Assembly (NCBI GenBank): GCA_963840805.1
Contig: CAWJAJ010000016.1
Span: 248,001-312,000 of the forward strand
DNA length: 64,000 nucleotides
Origin: CADEEN01 sp963840805
GTDB taxonomy: Bacteria; Pseudomonadota; Gammaproteobacteria; Burkholderiales; Burkholderiaceae_C
Direction of reading: 5' to 3'
A program made the translations under genes and the position numbers. Within the stretch, counting starts at the first letter, position 1; the number at the start of each line of letters is the position of its first letter. Of the stretch, positions 44,703-54,538 are shown in pieces. The notes under the pieces are model-generated. The model was not told the DNA's origin. It was given only the letters and a program-made list of their open reading frames with translations, and did not search any database.

Positions 44703-46379
44703 AGCACCGATCCGCGCGCGGCGTACCAATCCTGCACCTGCGGCGCGACGGCGCCTTCGATGCGGCTGCGCCGGATCTTCATCGTCGGCGTCAGGCAGCC
44801 GTTCTCGATCGACCAGGGCTCGCGCGCCACCACGATCATGCGCAGCCGTTCGTAGTCGGGCCGCTGGCCGTTCACCTCCTGCAGCAGATGCTCGAGTTCG
44901 CCCTGCACCTGCGCGCGCACGGCCGCATCGCCGACGCGCGGGCGCAGGCTTTCGGCCAGCACGACGATGGCGTAGGCCGACGGCTGGCCGACGCCGGAGA
45001 CCATCGACAGCTCGACCATCGGATGGGCGTTGAGTTCGTTCTCGATCGGCGCCGGCGCGACGTACTTGCCTTTGGCGGTCTTGAACAGTTCCTTGGCGCG
45101 GCCGGTGATCTTCAGCAGCCCGTCGGGCCTGCGCTCGCCGAGGTCGCCGGTGCGGAAGAAGCCGTCGTCGGTGAACGACGGCGGCCGTCAGTTCCGGCTG
45201 CTTGTAGTAGCCGCTGAACTGCCCCGGCGACTTGATCAGGATCTCGCCGCTCTCGCTGAGGCGCACCTGCACGCCGGGCAGCGGCACGCCGACATAGCCC
45301 GGCGCGTTGAACTGGTCGTTGGAGGTGTGCGAGTACGAGCTGTCCTCGGTCATGCCATAGCCCTCGAACAGCTTCAGCCCGAGGCGGCGGTACCAGGCGA
45401 TCAGCTCGGCCGGGATCGGCGCCGAGCCGCTGCCGGCCAGTTGCACCTGGTCCAGCCCCAGGCCCTTGAGCACCTTGCGCGCGACGATGCGCCCGAGCGA
45501 TCGGGATGCCCAGCAGCCGGTCGAGCTTGGCCGGCGGCATCTTGGCGAACACGCCCTGCTGGAACTTCAGCCACAGCCGCGGCACCGAGATGAACAGCGT
45601 CGGGCGCGCGCGCTGCAGGTCCTGCAGGAAGGTGTCGAGCGATTCGGCGAAGAACACGTGCATGCGCGCCGTCGACCAGCGACGCCGCCTCGACCCACGA
45701 GCGCTCGAAGCTGTGCGCCAGCGGCAGGTACGACAGCATGCGGCAGCTCTGCACGCTGCCCAGATGCGCGCTGCTGGTAGCCGACGATGCCCTCGCCGGC
45801 GCGCGTGAAGGCGCCGAAGCTCACCATCACGCCCTTGGGCTGGCCGGTCGAGCCGGAGGTGTAGATCAGCATCGCCAGTTCGTCGGCGCCGCGGCTGGCG
45901 CGGCCGGCGAGCGGCGGCGTGCGCGCGACGATCGCGTCCCAGGTCTCGAACATCGGTGCGCGGCGCGAGCGGCAAGGCGATGCGCGGCAGGCCGGCCGGC
46001 ACGCCCGGCTGCCTGCTGCGCCCAGTTGTCGAGCTTGCCGACGAACAGCAGGCTGGCCTCGCTGTGCTGCAGCACGAAGCGCACCGTCTCGGCCGTCTCG
46101 GTCGGGAAGATCGCCACCGTGGTGTAGCCGGCCATCCAGATCGCCAGCTCGGCCATGAAGAAGTGGGCGCAGTTCTTCGACAGGATCGCGATGCGCGCAC
46201 CGCGCTCGAAGCCGCGGCCCTGCAGGTGCGCCGCCATGCGGCTGCGCCTGGTCGAGCACCTGCGCCCAGGTGTAGTCGACGACCTGCCCGCCGCCCACCG
46301 GCTGCGTCAGGAAGACCTGGTCCGGCTGCGCAGCGGCGTGGTCGTGGATGTAGTCGAGGATCAGCTTCGGTGCGGGCAT
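44693..46379 (-). CDS. Long-chain acyl-CoA ligase, AMP-binding (multiple frameshifts)
   Basis: About 560-600 residues after repair; start MPAPKLILDYIHDHAAAQPD. ANL-superfamily motifs: MLIYTSGSTGQPKGVMVSFG (P-loop-like A3), YLPLAHSFERSWVEA, FEGYGMTEDSSYSHTS (A5) and TGDLGERRPDGLLKITGRAK (A7/A8) with the catalytic Lys region KIRRSRIEG near the end. It activates fatty or other carboxylic acids as CoA esters. Breaks near 46245, 46010, 45955, 45770, 45670, 45500 and 45180. It is followed by the 2-hydroxyacyl-CoA-lyase-like gene with a slight overlap, suggesting one pathway. Confidence 0.8.
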
Positions 46380-47014
46380 CGTTTCCTTCTCGGCGCAGGC
46401 ACGCCACGCGGCGCGGCTGCCCACTGTGCGGGTCGGACGCGCTGCCGTCACACGGGGTTTTCCTTGGGGGCAACGGCGCGTGCCGGCTCGGCTTCGGTAG
46501 CGCACCGCACCAGTCACGAGGCATTGCTCGTGCGGGACGCCGGAGCAGCCGACGGCAGCCGACCCGTCTTGTGAGTTCGACTCCACCTCAGCGAACGTCG
46601 GCGAAGTCACCTCGAGCGGACCGCTTCAGACTGATCCCGGCCACTCGTGATCAATGGCCCGGACAGCGGCTGTCGCAATCACCCGTCGATCGAGGACGTC
46701 GGCCTCGATCGACGGCTGCACCTTCGTCACCGGTCACTCGACCGTGGCCGGCCGGGTGGAGGTTCGCGAATGACTCCTTGCGCCCGCGGTGATCGGCTGT
46801 ACCCGACCCTGAGCCGACGTCCGCTGCCCTGAAATCGGCGCCCTACAGCGGTCGGTCGGACCTGCATCGTCGCGGACAGGGGTGCGGCACCAGTTGGAGC
46901 CGGAACGGGCTACCCTTGCGCGCTGGCCCGGGACCACTTGCCTGGGCGCCCACGGCGCTGCGTCAAACGCCCGTTTTGGCGCACCCCACGTCCAGGTGCG
47001 GGTCGCGCCGCTGT
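46380..47014. other. Gene-free stretch
   Basis: 635 bp upstream of the acyl-CoA ligase and downstream of the DUF1428 gene. The frames on both strands give only low-quality translations with no family resemblance. The promoter of the ligase operon should lie at its left end (46380-46480). No repeat, RNA gene or clear regulatory site was recognised. Confidence 0.6.
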
Positions 47015-47383
47015 TCAGGCCTTCACTTCGACCACCTGTTCGAAGCCGCCAAAGATCATGCGCTTGCCGTCGAAGGGCATGGGCGGATTGCCGGGTGTGG
47101 ACGGGTCCATGCGCGGGTCTTCCACCATCTTCTTCATGGCGGCGTCGCGCGTGGCCTTGTCCGGCCATTCGACCCACGCAAAGGCCACCGTTTCCTCGGC
47201 CGTGGCCTGGACCGCGCGGCGGAAATCGGTGACTTTGCCGTCGGGGACATCGTCGCCCCATCCCTCGATCACACGGATCGCGCCCAACTCGATGAATAGC
47301 GGGTCGAAATGACGCGCGTGCTCGATGAACTTCTGCTTGTTGGCGGTGGGAACCGCGATCACGAAACCGTCGATGTAGGACAT
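47015..47383 (-). CDS. DUF1428 family protein (YbaA-like)
   Basis: 122 residues, start MSYIDGFVIAVPTANKQKFI. A ferredoxin-like alpha/beta barrel dimer fold is expected (WGDDVPDGKVTDFRRAVQAT, ETVAFAWVEWPDKATRDAAM, RMIFGGFEQVVEV). Same broad fold as ABM and EthD domains. No reaction known. ATG 47383 follows AGGAGTCAAGGC. Confidence 0.88.
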   Translation of the reverse strand: MSYIDGFVIAVPTANKQKFIEHARHFDPLFIELGAIRVIEGWGDDVPDGKVTDFRRAVQATAEETVAFAWVEWPDKATRDAAMKKMVEDPRMDPSTPGNPPMPFDGKRMIFGGFEQVVEVKA

Positions 47384-47773
47384 GCCTTGACTCCTGTTGG
47401 GTTGACCGGTCGACGCACCCGCCTGAGTGCGCCTCGTACCTCGACGACGAACGGAAGTAAGCCGATTCGACATTGTCTGCCCGGTGCGCGAGCGCGCGTC
47501 CTGTGGCGGCGCTGGCTCGCCCGAGCCTGCCTTTCGACAACATCCGCTGCTGGCCGACTGTGACCATGCTTGGATGGTCCATTTGCCACAACACAACGGC
47601 AACGTCTGCTGACCGGCTTGCAGGCCGCAACCCCAAGGCACTGCCCTCCGATCGCCGCGCCCTTGGTCGACCGATCATCACGCATTCAGACGGCAGATCG
47701 CGTCCTACAGGGTCAACGTGTCCAGCGGCGAGGCTCAGGCACTGCCACGCCTCCTTGCCCGCAGGCCGAGTCG
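47384..47773. other. Gene-free stretch
   Basis: 390 bp between the DUF1428 and DUF1330 genes, both on the minus strand. It includes the leader of the DUF1428 gene next to 47384. Translations in all frames are unconvincing. Nothing else was recognised. Confidence 0.6.
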
Positions 47774-48199
47774 TCAGCCCTGCATCTGCAAGAGGATGGT
47801 GCGCTCGAGGCCCGCGTAGCGATGGACCAGTGCCTCGCGATACGCGGCGTCGGCCATCATCGCGAGGAAGTGCTGGCGGCTCGGGTAGCGGACCAGCAGG
47901 CACTTGTCCCAGTCCTGGCTGGCATCGCCGATGAAGGGTCTGTCGATCTTCCCTTCCCACACCACCTCGGCACGGCTCACGTCGCCCACGGTTTCCACGA
48001 ATGCCGTCTGGTACCTGCGGTAGGCCTCGGCACCCGAGCAGGGCGGATGGGGAGACCCTGCGGGGTAGTTCGCTTGCTCGCGGAATTTCAGAAGATTGAG
48101 CATCACCACCGGGCCGTCGGGGCCGGCATCACGCAACGCGCGCACCTGATCGGCCGTGGGGTCGATGGACGGATCGAAATTAGCGGGACGGAAGGTCAT
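47774..48199 (-). CDS. DUF1330 family protein
   Basis: 141 residues, start MTFRPANFDPSIDPTADQVR. DUF1330 features: GPVVMLNLLKFREQANYPAG, SGAEAYRRYQTAFVETVGDV and WDKCLLVRYPSRQHFLAMMA. It belongs to the dimeric alpha/beta-barrel group like the DUF1428 protein upstream. Unknown substrate. GGAAGG-type ribosome site is absent; the start is chosen by family alignment. Confidence 0.85.
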   Translation of the reverse strand: MTFRPANFDPSIDPTADQVRALRDAGPDGPVVMLNLLKFREQANYPAGSPHPPCSGAEAYRRYQTAFVETVGDVSRAEVVWEGKIDRPFIGDASQDWDKCLLVRYPSRQHFLAMMADAAYREALVHRYAGLERTILLQMQG

Positions 48200-48436
48200 G
48201 GGTTCGGCCCTTTCTGATGCCGCGCGGTGCATGCGCGAACCGCATTGTCGGCGCGGGCAGGATTGCAGCGATGCAAGAGAGGCCGCCCTTCAGCCTTCTA
48301 TGGACCGACGTACGGGCGGCCCTCAGCGTGCCTCGATCAGATCGCCGTACTGACGCGTGCCCAAGTGCGGCGAATCGTGAATGCGGCTCGGGAATAGGAA
48401 GTCGTCGGACTTCAGCCCCGCGAGCTTGATTCACGA

Positions 48437-49087
48437 TCACCCGGCTGCATCCGCCTCTATGGCCTTCATGACGAGATCGGCCATCGCCGCGGCCTCGTCG
48501 CAAGTCTCCTTGTGCAGCCCTCGAACCGTGCCGAGCCTGTCCTGCATCGCTTCGTCCTGGCTGGCCTTGAGCTTGCCTTCCAGTCGATCGATCGGTATCT
48601 CGATGCCGACGATGGCGCGCATCAGCTTGTCGATGAACAACGAAGGCGCGTCGCCGACGGACCACGGCACCGACCGACGAGCCTCGTGAACGTCGGTGAG
48701 TCGGTTCAGCATGTCGAGCATCCAATCGCGGTCCTCGATCGCGCGCGCAACACCATGTGCGTGCGCCACCATGTAGTTCCAGGTGGGAACGACCTGGCCG
48801 TGCTCCGCCTTGCTCGGGTACCAGCCTGGAGTGATGTAGGCCTGCGGCCCCTGGAACATCACCACAGACGAAGTTGCCGCGCCGAGTTCGCGCCAGACGG
48901 TGTTGGCTCGAGAGACGTGCCCGATCAACGTGCCGAGAGGTCCCCGGCTGCGATCCAGAAGAAAGGGCACATGGTTCGCGATGAGACCCTCGCGGCCGTG
49001 GCACACCCAAGCGCCCAGCGGGTGGTGCGCCATCAGCGAGTTGAGGGCCTCGCGATCCGTGAGTTGGTGCAACGGGTTCACGTACAT
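48437..49087 (-). CDS. PaiB-like FMN-binding protein
   Basis: 216 residues, start MYVNPLHQLTDREALNSLMA. PaiB/FMN-binding split barrel: LIANHVPFLLDRSRGPLGTL, GHVSRANTVWRELG, VVMFQGPQAYITPGWYPSKA and VVPTWNYMVAHAHG. In Bacillus PaiB acts as a negative regulator of sporulation and protease genes; in proteobacteria it is usually a flavin-binding protein of unknown target. It is 10 bp downstream of the LysE/ArgO gene on the same strand. Confidence 0.9.
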   Translation of the reverse strand: MYVNPLHQLTDREALNSLMAHHPLGAWVCHGREGLIANHVPFLLDRSRGPLGTLIGHVSRANTVWRELGAATSSVVMFQGPQAYITPGWYPSKAEHGQVVPTWNYMVAHAHGVARAIEDRDWMLDMLNRLTDVHEARRSVPWSVGDAPSLFIDKLMRAIVGIEIPIDRLEGKLKASQDEAMQDRLGTVRGLHKETCDEAAAMADLVMKAIEADAAG

Positions 49088-49097
49088 GAAGGGCGCC

Positions 49098-49745
49098 TCA
49101 GATTCCAACGAGAGCGTGACGCACCAGCAGCGCCGACAGCACGAACATGGTCACGCCAATCAGGCCGTCCAGCACCTGCCAGGCCCTTGGCCGGCCAAAC
49201 CAGGGCGCCAGCCAACGAGCCCCAAATCCGAGCAGCGCAAACCAGAACAGGCTGGCACTGCTGGCCCCTGCAATGAACCAGCCGCGGAGCGCCGCCGGTT
49301 GCTGAGCGCCGATGCTGCCCACCAACAGCACGGTGTCCAGGTAGACATGGGGATTGAGCAGCGTGAAGGCGGCTGCCTGCGCCACCGCCGCACTCCGTCT
49401 CAGACCCGCACCGCCCTCGGCCGCATTCAGTTGATGCGCCTGCCGCGCGCGGCGCAGGGCCTGCCATCCATACACCGCCAGGAAGAGGGCACCGGCCAAT
49501 GCCAGTGCCCGCGCCAGGCCAGGGCTCTGCCCCAGGGCCTGGGCCATGCCCAGGACACCCGCCGCGATGAGGACGGCGTCTGCCACCGCGCAGAACAGCA
49601 CCACGCTGCCCACATGCTCACGGTGCAGGCCCTGGCGCAGTACGAATGCGTTCTGCGCGCCGATGGCCACGATGAGTCCGAGGCTCAAGGCCAGGCCTTG
49701 GACGAAGACCGGGAAGGCGAGCGCAGCGGTTGCTGTCAGGGTCAT
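49098..49745 (-). CDS. argO: LysE/ArgO-type basic amino-acid exporter
   Basis: 215 residues, six membrane helices. LysE-family motifs: GLALSLGLIVAIGAQNAFVL near the N-terminus (conserved GPQN-like site), LRQGLHREHVG, and AAFTLLNPHVYLDTVLLVGS in the second half. It exports L-arginine and/or lysine. Divergent from the argP remnant at 49821, the usual argO-argP arrangement; the 75-bp gap includes TAAACTGACTAAGG-like AT-richer sequence where ArgP would bind. Confidence 0.9.
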   Translation of the reverse strand: MTLTATAALAFPVFVQGLALSLGLIVAIGAQNAFVLRQGLHREHVGSVVLFCAVADAVLIAAGVLGMAQALGQSPGLARALALAGALFLAVYGWQALRRARQAHQLNAAEGGAGLRRSAAVAQAAAFTLLNPHVYLDTVLLVGSIGAQQPAALRGWFIAGASSASLFWFALLGFGARWLAPWFGRPRAWQVLDGLIGVTMFVLSALLVRHALVGI

Positions 49746-49820
49746 GGTGCGCCGAGCTTGCCAGCCTCGGCGCATGAAGACAAACTAAACTGACTAAGGT
49801 CGATGAAGTACAACTAAATC

Positions 49821-50473
49821 ATGCTGGACTACGCTGCGCTCTCCGCTCTGGCTGCGGTCATTCGAGAGGGCAGTTTCGAGCGCGCGGCTATCGCGCTTCA
49901 TGTGACGCCTTCGGCTGTGTCTCAGCGTATTCGCTCGCTGGAAGAGCGGGTGGGCTGCGCGCTGGTGGTGCGTGGTCAGCCCTGCTGCGCAGTGGAGCAG
50001 TGATTGCCGCCGTGACCGGCACAGGCCGTCCTGCCGCTGGCTGCAACAGCCGACCGTTGGGCGCCATGCGCTATCTCGCGGCCGCCAGCCCGGTCTTCGT
50101 GGCGCGCCATTTCGCCAGCGGCATCGGTGCGGGCAGCCTGGCGCGAGCGCCCAGCCTGGTCTTCAACACGAAGGACGATTTGCAGGCCCGCTGGGTGCGG
50201 CGCCTGTGCCACAGAGATGTGGAACTGCCTCGGCATACTGTTCCCTCACCCCATGCGTTCGTAACCGCAGCCATGGCCGGCATGGGTTGGGGCCTGCAAC
50301 CTCAGGCGCTGATCGCTTCTCACCTGCATGACGGCTCGTTGGTCGAGCTGGTGCCCGATAGCCCACTGGACGTGTCACTGTACTGGCAGCACGCGCGCGC
50401 CGCGTCAACGTTGCTCGATGGGCTGAGCCGCGAGGTTCTGGCTGCCGCCGCTCGTGCCCTGTTGCCCCCATGA
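49821..50473 (+). pseudogene. argP: argP/iciA LysR regulator with internal deletion
   Basis: The N-terminal 55-57 residues (LDYAALSALAAVIREGSFER, then AIALHVTPSAVSQRIRSLEE) are a normal ArgP winged helix-turn-helix. At about 49985 the text jumps from LVVRGQPC to SGAVIAAVTGTGRPAAG, a point normally some 80 codons later, and the frame changes so that the first part ends at a TGA near 50003. The rest (residues from LGAMRYLAAASPVFVARHFA to the C-terminus) is intact in the other frame and stops at 50473. About 240 bp of the co-inducer domain are missing. This is a real deletion or an assembly collapse, not a single-base error. Confidence 0.85.
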
Positions 50474-50800
50474 CTCGCGTTCGGCCGAGTGCTTGTGCTC
50501 GGTGTCGGGCGCTGTCTGCTTGTGGAAGTTGACGACTGATCCGAACGACCGGTATCGCTGGTCTGGAGCGGCAGCAGTGGGTCGGCAGTTGCCAGCCGAC
50601 CCACGCGGCCACGGGTCGTCTCTCGGCGAGTGCGCCGACCTTCATCTCGCGCGTCGACGGTGACTCGATGGCCGGCACGGCCGGCCAACGCTCCGACCGC
50701 CGCGAACACCGCACCGCAGCTCGACGGGATCGACGCCGCGCGCTCCCGCCGAACGACGTCGCGCGAGGCGGCTGTCCGGTCGATCGGACGCCGCCCCGTC
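50474..50800. other. Gene-free stretch between convergent genes
   Basis: 327 bp between the end of the argP remnant (plus) and the end of the aminotransferase gene (minus). It holds a strong hairpin at 50577-50604, listed separately. No other feature was recognised. Confidence 0.6.
50577..50604. terminator. Candidate bidirectional hairpin
   Basis: GTGGGTCGGC - AGTTGCCA - GCCGACCCAC: a perfect 10-bp stem with an 8-nt loop in a convergent intergenic region. There is no U-run, so it may be an atypical terminator or a structural end. Confidence 0.5.
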
Positions 50801-51963
50801 TCAGGCGGCTGCGCGCGCCGACACCTTGGTGCCGAGGATGCGCGCGAGCGCGCGATCCAGGTTGGCCAGCGTGCGGTCGGGGTGGTGCAGCTTGTCGAGG
50901 CCGAACAGGCCGAGGCGGAAGGTCTTGAAGTCGGGCCCCTCGTCGCATTGCAGCGGCACGCCCGCGGCCGATCTGCAGGCCTTCGGCGAGGAAGGCCTTG
51001 CCGCTGTGCAGGCCGTCGTCGTCGGTGTAGCTGACGACGACGCCGGGCGCCTGGAAGCCCTCGGCGGCCACGCTGCGCGAAGCCCTTGGCGGTCGAGCAG
51101 CGCGCGCACGCGGCGCCCGAGCTTCGATCTGCTCGGCGCGCAGCTTGTCGAAGCCGTAGTGCGCGCGTCTCCAGCATCACGTCGCGCGTGCGCGTCAGCG
51201 CGTCGGTCGGCAGCGTCGCGTGGTAGGCGTGGCCGCCGCCTTCGTAGGTTTCCATGATCTGCAGCCACTTCTTCAGGTCGGCGGCGAAGCTGGTGCTGGT
51301 GGTGCCGTCGATGCGCGCGCGCGCGCGCTCGCCGAGCATCACGAAGGCGCAGCAGGGCGAGCCGCTCCAGCCCTTCTGCGGCGCGCTCACCAGCACGTCG
51401 ACGCCGGTGGCCTGCATGTCGACCCACATCGCGCCGGAGGCGATGCAGTCGAGCACGAACAGGCCGCCCACCTCGTGCACGGCGTCGGCCACCGCGCGCA
51501 GGTAGGCGTCGGGCAGCATCATGCCGGCCGCGGTTTCGACGTGCGGCGCAAACACCAGCGCGGGCCGCTGCGCGCGGATCGTGGCAACGACCTCCTCGAT
51601 CGGCGCCGGCGCGAACGCGGCCTGGCGGCCCGGCGCGACGCGGCGCGCCTTCAGCACGGTGTGCTCCGACGGGATGCTGCCCCATCTCGAAGATCTGCGT
51701 CCAGCGGTAGCTGAACCAGCCGTTGCGGATCACCAGCGCCTTGCGGCCGGTGGCGAACTGGCGCGCCACCGCTTCCATGCCGAAGGTGCCGCTGCCCGGC
51801 ACGACGATCGCCGAGCGCGCGTGATAGACCTCCTTCAGCACGCCCGAGATGTCGCGCATGACCGCTGGAACTTCTGCGACATGTGGTTCAGCGCGCGGTC
51901 GGTGTAGACCACCGAGTACTCGAGCAGGCCGTCGGGATCGGGTTCGGGCAGCAGGCCGGGCAT
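50801..51963 (-). CDS. Class V aminotransferase, alanine--glyoxylate/serine type (several frameshifts)
   Basis: About 385 residues after repair, start MPGLLPEPDPDGLLEYSVVY. PLP-enzyme blocks: SAIVVPGSGTFGMEAVARQF, LVIRNGWFSYRWTQIFEMG, LVFAPHVETAAGMMLPDAYL, FVLDCIASGAMWVDMQATGV, VLVSAPQKGWSGSPCCAFVM (Lys in the QKGW motif binds PLP). Class V members of this group transfer amino groups of alanine, serine or similar to glyoxylate. Breaks near 51860, 51685, 51165 and in the C-terminal quarter (about 51130-50960). It follows livF by 84 bp on the same strand, so its substrate may be brought in by that transporter. Confidence 0.8.
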
Positions 51964-52047
51964 GTGTTTTCCTTCGCGGCAGTGGGATCATTACCTGCGC
52001 GGATTATCGCCGCGCACCCTCGTGCCGGCCGGCACGGGGGGATTGCG

Positions 52048-52794
52048 TCAGGCGGCGGCCGGTGCCGGCGCGTGCGCGCCGCCGAGGAACAGGCGCTCGA
52101 TGTTCGGATCGGCGAGCAGCTCGTCGGCGCGCTTGTGCAGCACCAGGCGGCCCGATTCGAGCGCGATCGCCTCGTCGGCCATCTTCAGCGCGCTCTTCAC
52201 GTTCTGCTCGACCATCAGCACCGTCGTGCCGGCGTCGGCCAGCTTGCGCAGCAGGCGGAACACGTCCTGCACGACCAGCGGCGACAGGCCGATCGACGGC
52301 TCGTCGATCAGCAGCACCTTGGGCCGCAGCAGCAGCGCGCGGCCGACCTCGAGCTGCTTCTGCTCGCCGCCCGACAGCGTCGACGCCGCGCTGTGCAGGC
52401 GCTCCTTGACGCGCGGGAACAGCTCGAGCATCTCCGGGATGCGCTCGTGCGTGGTCTTCATGCCCAGCGTGATGCCGCCGAGCTCGAGGTTCTCGATCAC
52501 GGACAGCTGGCCGAACAGGTTGCGCCCCTGCGGCACGAAGGCGATGCCGTGCTGCGTCAGCAGCTCCTTGGCGCTCGCGCCGGTGATGTCCTGGCCCTCG
52601 AGCGGATGTGGCCCTGGCGCACCTTGAGCAGGCCGAACAGCGTCTTCAGCACCGTGGTCTTGCCCGCGCCGTTGGGGCCGAGCAGCAGCGTGATCTTGCC
52701 GTGCTTGGCCTTGAAGCTCAGGTTGTTCAGGATCATGAACTCGCCGTAGCCGGCGACCACGTCGTCGAACTCGATCGCGATGGTGTCGGCTCAT
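52048..52794 (-). CDS. livF: Branched-chain amino-acid ABC transporter ATPase LivF (two frameshifts)
   Basis: About 249 residues. Walker A GPNGAGKTT, signature STLSGGEQKQLEVGRALLLR, Walker B PKVLLIDEPSIGLSPLVVQD. LivF-type by the short length and by GIAFVPQGRNLFGQLSVIEN. Two breaks: near 52788 (just after the start, MS/DTIAIEFDDVVAGYGEF) and near 52605 (HI/LEGQDITG). The start overlaps into the end of livG region by spacing of 4 bp. Confidence 0.9.
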   Translation of the reverse strand: MSRHHRDRVRRRGRRLRRVHDPEQPELQGQARQDHAAARPQRRGQDHGAEDAVRPAQGAPGPHPLEGQDITGASAKELLTQHGIAFVPQGRNLFGQLSVIENLELGGITLGMKTTHERIPEMLELFPRVKERLHSAASTLSGGEQKQLEVGRALLLRPKVLLIDEPSIGLSPLVVQDVFRLLRKLADAGTTVLMVEQNVKSALKMADEAIALESGRLVLHKRADELLADPNIERLFLGGAHAPAPAAA

Positions 52795-52798
52795 GGCA

Positions 52799-53547
52799 TC
52801 AGTTCCCCAGGTAGGCGTCGAGCACCTGCTTGTTGGCGCGGATCTCGGCCGGCGTGCCGATGGCCATCACCTGGCCCTCGACCATCACCAGGATGCGGTG
52901 GCACAGGTCCATCACGAAGTCCATGTTGTGCTCGATGACGACGAAGCTGCCGCCTTGCGCGTCTTGTTCAGCTCCATCAGCAGCGCGCTGATGCCGCCGA
53001 CCAGGCTCGGGTTGACGCCGGCGCAGGGCTCGTCGAGCAGCACCAGGCCGGGCTCGCTCATGAACGCCATCGCGATGTCGATCAGCTTCTGCTGGCCGTA
53101 GCTCAGCTCGCCGGCCTTCTTGTCGGCGACATGGCGGATGCGGAACTGCTCGATCAGCGCGTCGGCCTTCGCGCCGAGCCCCGAGTCGCCGGGCGCGAAC
53201 ATGCGGCTCCACATCGTGCCCTTGTACTCCTGCGCCGCGACGATCAGGTTGTCGCGCACCGACATCTTGCCGAACACCTGCAGCGTCTGGAACGTGCGGC
53301 CGACGCCGCGCTGGTTGAGCTGCAGCGGGCACATGCCGGTGATGTCCTCGCCGTTCAGCTCGATGCTGCCGGCGTCGGGCTTGATCTGGCCGAGCACGCT
53401 GTTGAACAGCGTCGTCTTGCCCGAGCCGTTGGGGCCGATGACGCCGAAGATCTCGCCCGGCATGACCTCGAAGGACACGCCGTCGACGGCCTGGATCGCG
53501 CCGTAGGCCTTCTTCAGGTCGGTGACCTCGAGCAGGGGGCTGGTCAT
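52799..53547 (-). CDS. livG: Branched-chain amino-acid ABC transporter ATPase LivG (one frameshift)
   Basis: About 250 residues. Walker A GPNGSGKTTLFN, the LivG motif QRGVGRTFQTLQVFGKMSVR, signature ELSYGQQKLIDIAMAFMSEP, Walker B GLVLLDEPCAGVNPSLVGG and EHNMDFVMDLCHRILVMVEG. One G appears lost near 52965 (NKTRK/GGSFVVIEHNMDF). Stop and start overlap with livM (ATGA at 53544-53547). Confidence 0.92.
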
Positions 53548-54536
53548 CGCTGCACCTCGCCGAGCTGGGCCGCCGCGGCCGAACGCGCCGCCGAGGCTTC
53601 CTTCGCGTGCCGGCGCGCCTTGATGCGATCCGGAATGCTGAGCAAGCCATCGGGCAGCCACAGCATCAGCATCACCACGGCGGTGCCGAAGACGAACAGG
53701 TACCAGCCCTGCGCGAAGCGCAGCCACTCGGGCAGCAGCACGACGACCGCCGAGCCGAGCAGCGGGCCGAAGAAGTAGCCCGAGCCGCCGACGACGACCA
53801 TCAGGTACATCATGATCGACGCGCCGACCGTGAACGGCGCCGGCTCGATGAACTCGACCAGCGACGCGAACAGCGCGCCGGCGATGCCGGCATAGGCCGC
53901 GCCGATCGCGAACGCCAGCAGCGTGTAGGCCTTGATGTTGACGCCCAGGCTCTCGGCGCGGATCGGGTTGTCGCGCAGCGCGGTGAAGGCCTGGCCCCAC
54001 GGCGAGCGCAGCAGCCTCCACAGCAGCGCACCGAGCAGGATCGTCATGCCGAGGATGAAGTAGAAGTAAGACAGCGCGCCGTCGAGCGTCCAGCCCGAAC
54101 AGGCTCGGGCCGCGCGATGTTGTTGATGCCGAAGGTGCCGCCGGTGAGCCACTCCTCGTTGCGCATCACCAGCCAGACGGCGGTGTTGAAGCCGAGCGTC
54201 GCGAACGCGAGGTAGATGGTCTGCACGCGCAGCGCCGGAAAGCCCAGCGCCAGGCCGATCGCGAAGCAGCCGAGCATCGCCACCGGCAGGCCGAACCAGA
54301 AGCTGAAGCCGGCCTTCATCAGGATCGCGACGGTGTAGGCGCCGATGCCGAAGAACGCCGCCTGGCCGAGCGACATCTGCCCGGCGTAGCCGACCGTCAG
54401 GTTCAGGCCCATCGTGGCCATCAGGAAGACCAGCCAGTAACTGAACAGGTAGATGCCGTAGTTCTTCAGGAACGGCGGCACGGCGCAGCAACACCAGCAG
54501 GACGACGGCGGCAATGATGAGGTGCGTCTTCTTCAT
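53544..54536 (-). CDS. livM: Branched-chain amino-acid ABC permease LivM (two frameshifts)
   Basis: About 330 residues, ten membrane helices. Family blocks: LNLTVGYAGQMSLGQAAFFG, GLALGFPALRVQTIYLAFAT, NEEWLTGGTFGINNIARP, RDNPIRAESLGVNIKAYTLL and VGGSGYFFGPLLGSAVVVLL. Breaks near 54485 (after the start) and 54098. It ends in a charged tail (KARRHAKEASAARS). Two bp separate it from livH. Confidence 0.9.
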   Translation of the reverse strand: MKKTHLIIAAVVLLVLLRRAAVPEELRHLPVQLLAGLPDGHDGPEPDGRLRRADVARPGGVLRHRRLHRRDPDEGRLQLLVRPAGGDARLLRDRPGAGLSGAARADHLPRVRDARLQHRRLAGDAQRGVAHRRHLRHQQHRAARACSGWTLDGALSYFYFILGMTILLGALLWRLLRSPWGQAFTALRDNPIRAESLGVNIKAYTLLAFAIGAAYAGIAGALFASLVEFIEPAPFTVGASIMMYLMVVVGGSGYFFGPLLGSAVVVLLPEWLRFAQGWYLFVFGTAVVMLMLWLPDGLLSIPDRIKARRHAKEASAARSAAAAQLGEVQR

Positions 54537-54538
54537 GT

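Noticed and set aside
46734..47960. 408-residue minus-strand frame
   Set aside because: It crosses the DUF1428 gene out of frame and shows no family resemblance; the real gene is at 47015-47383.
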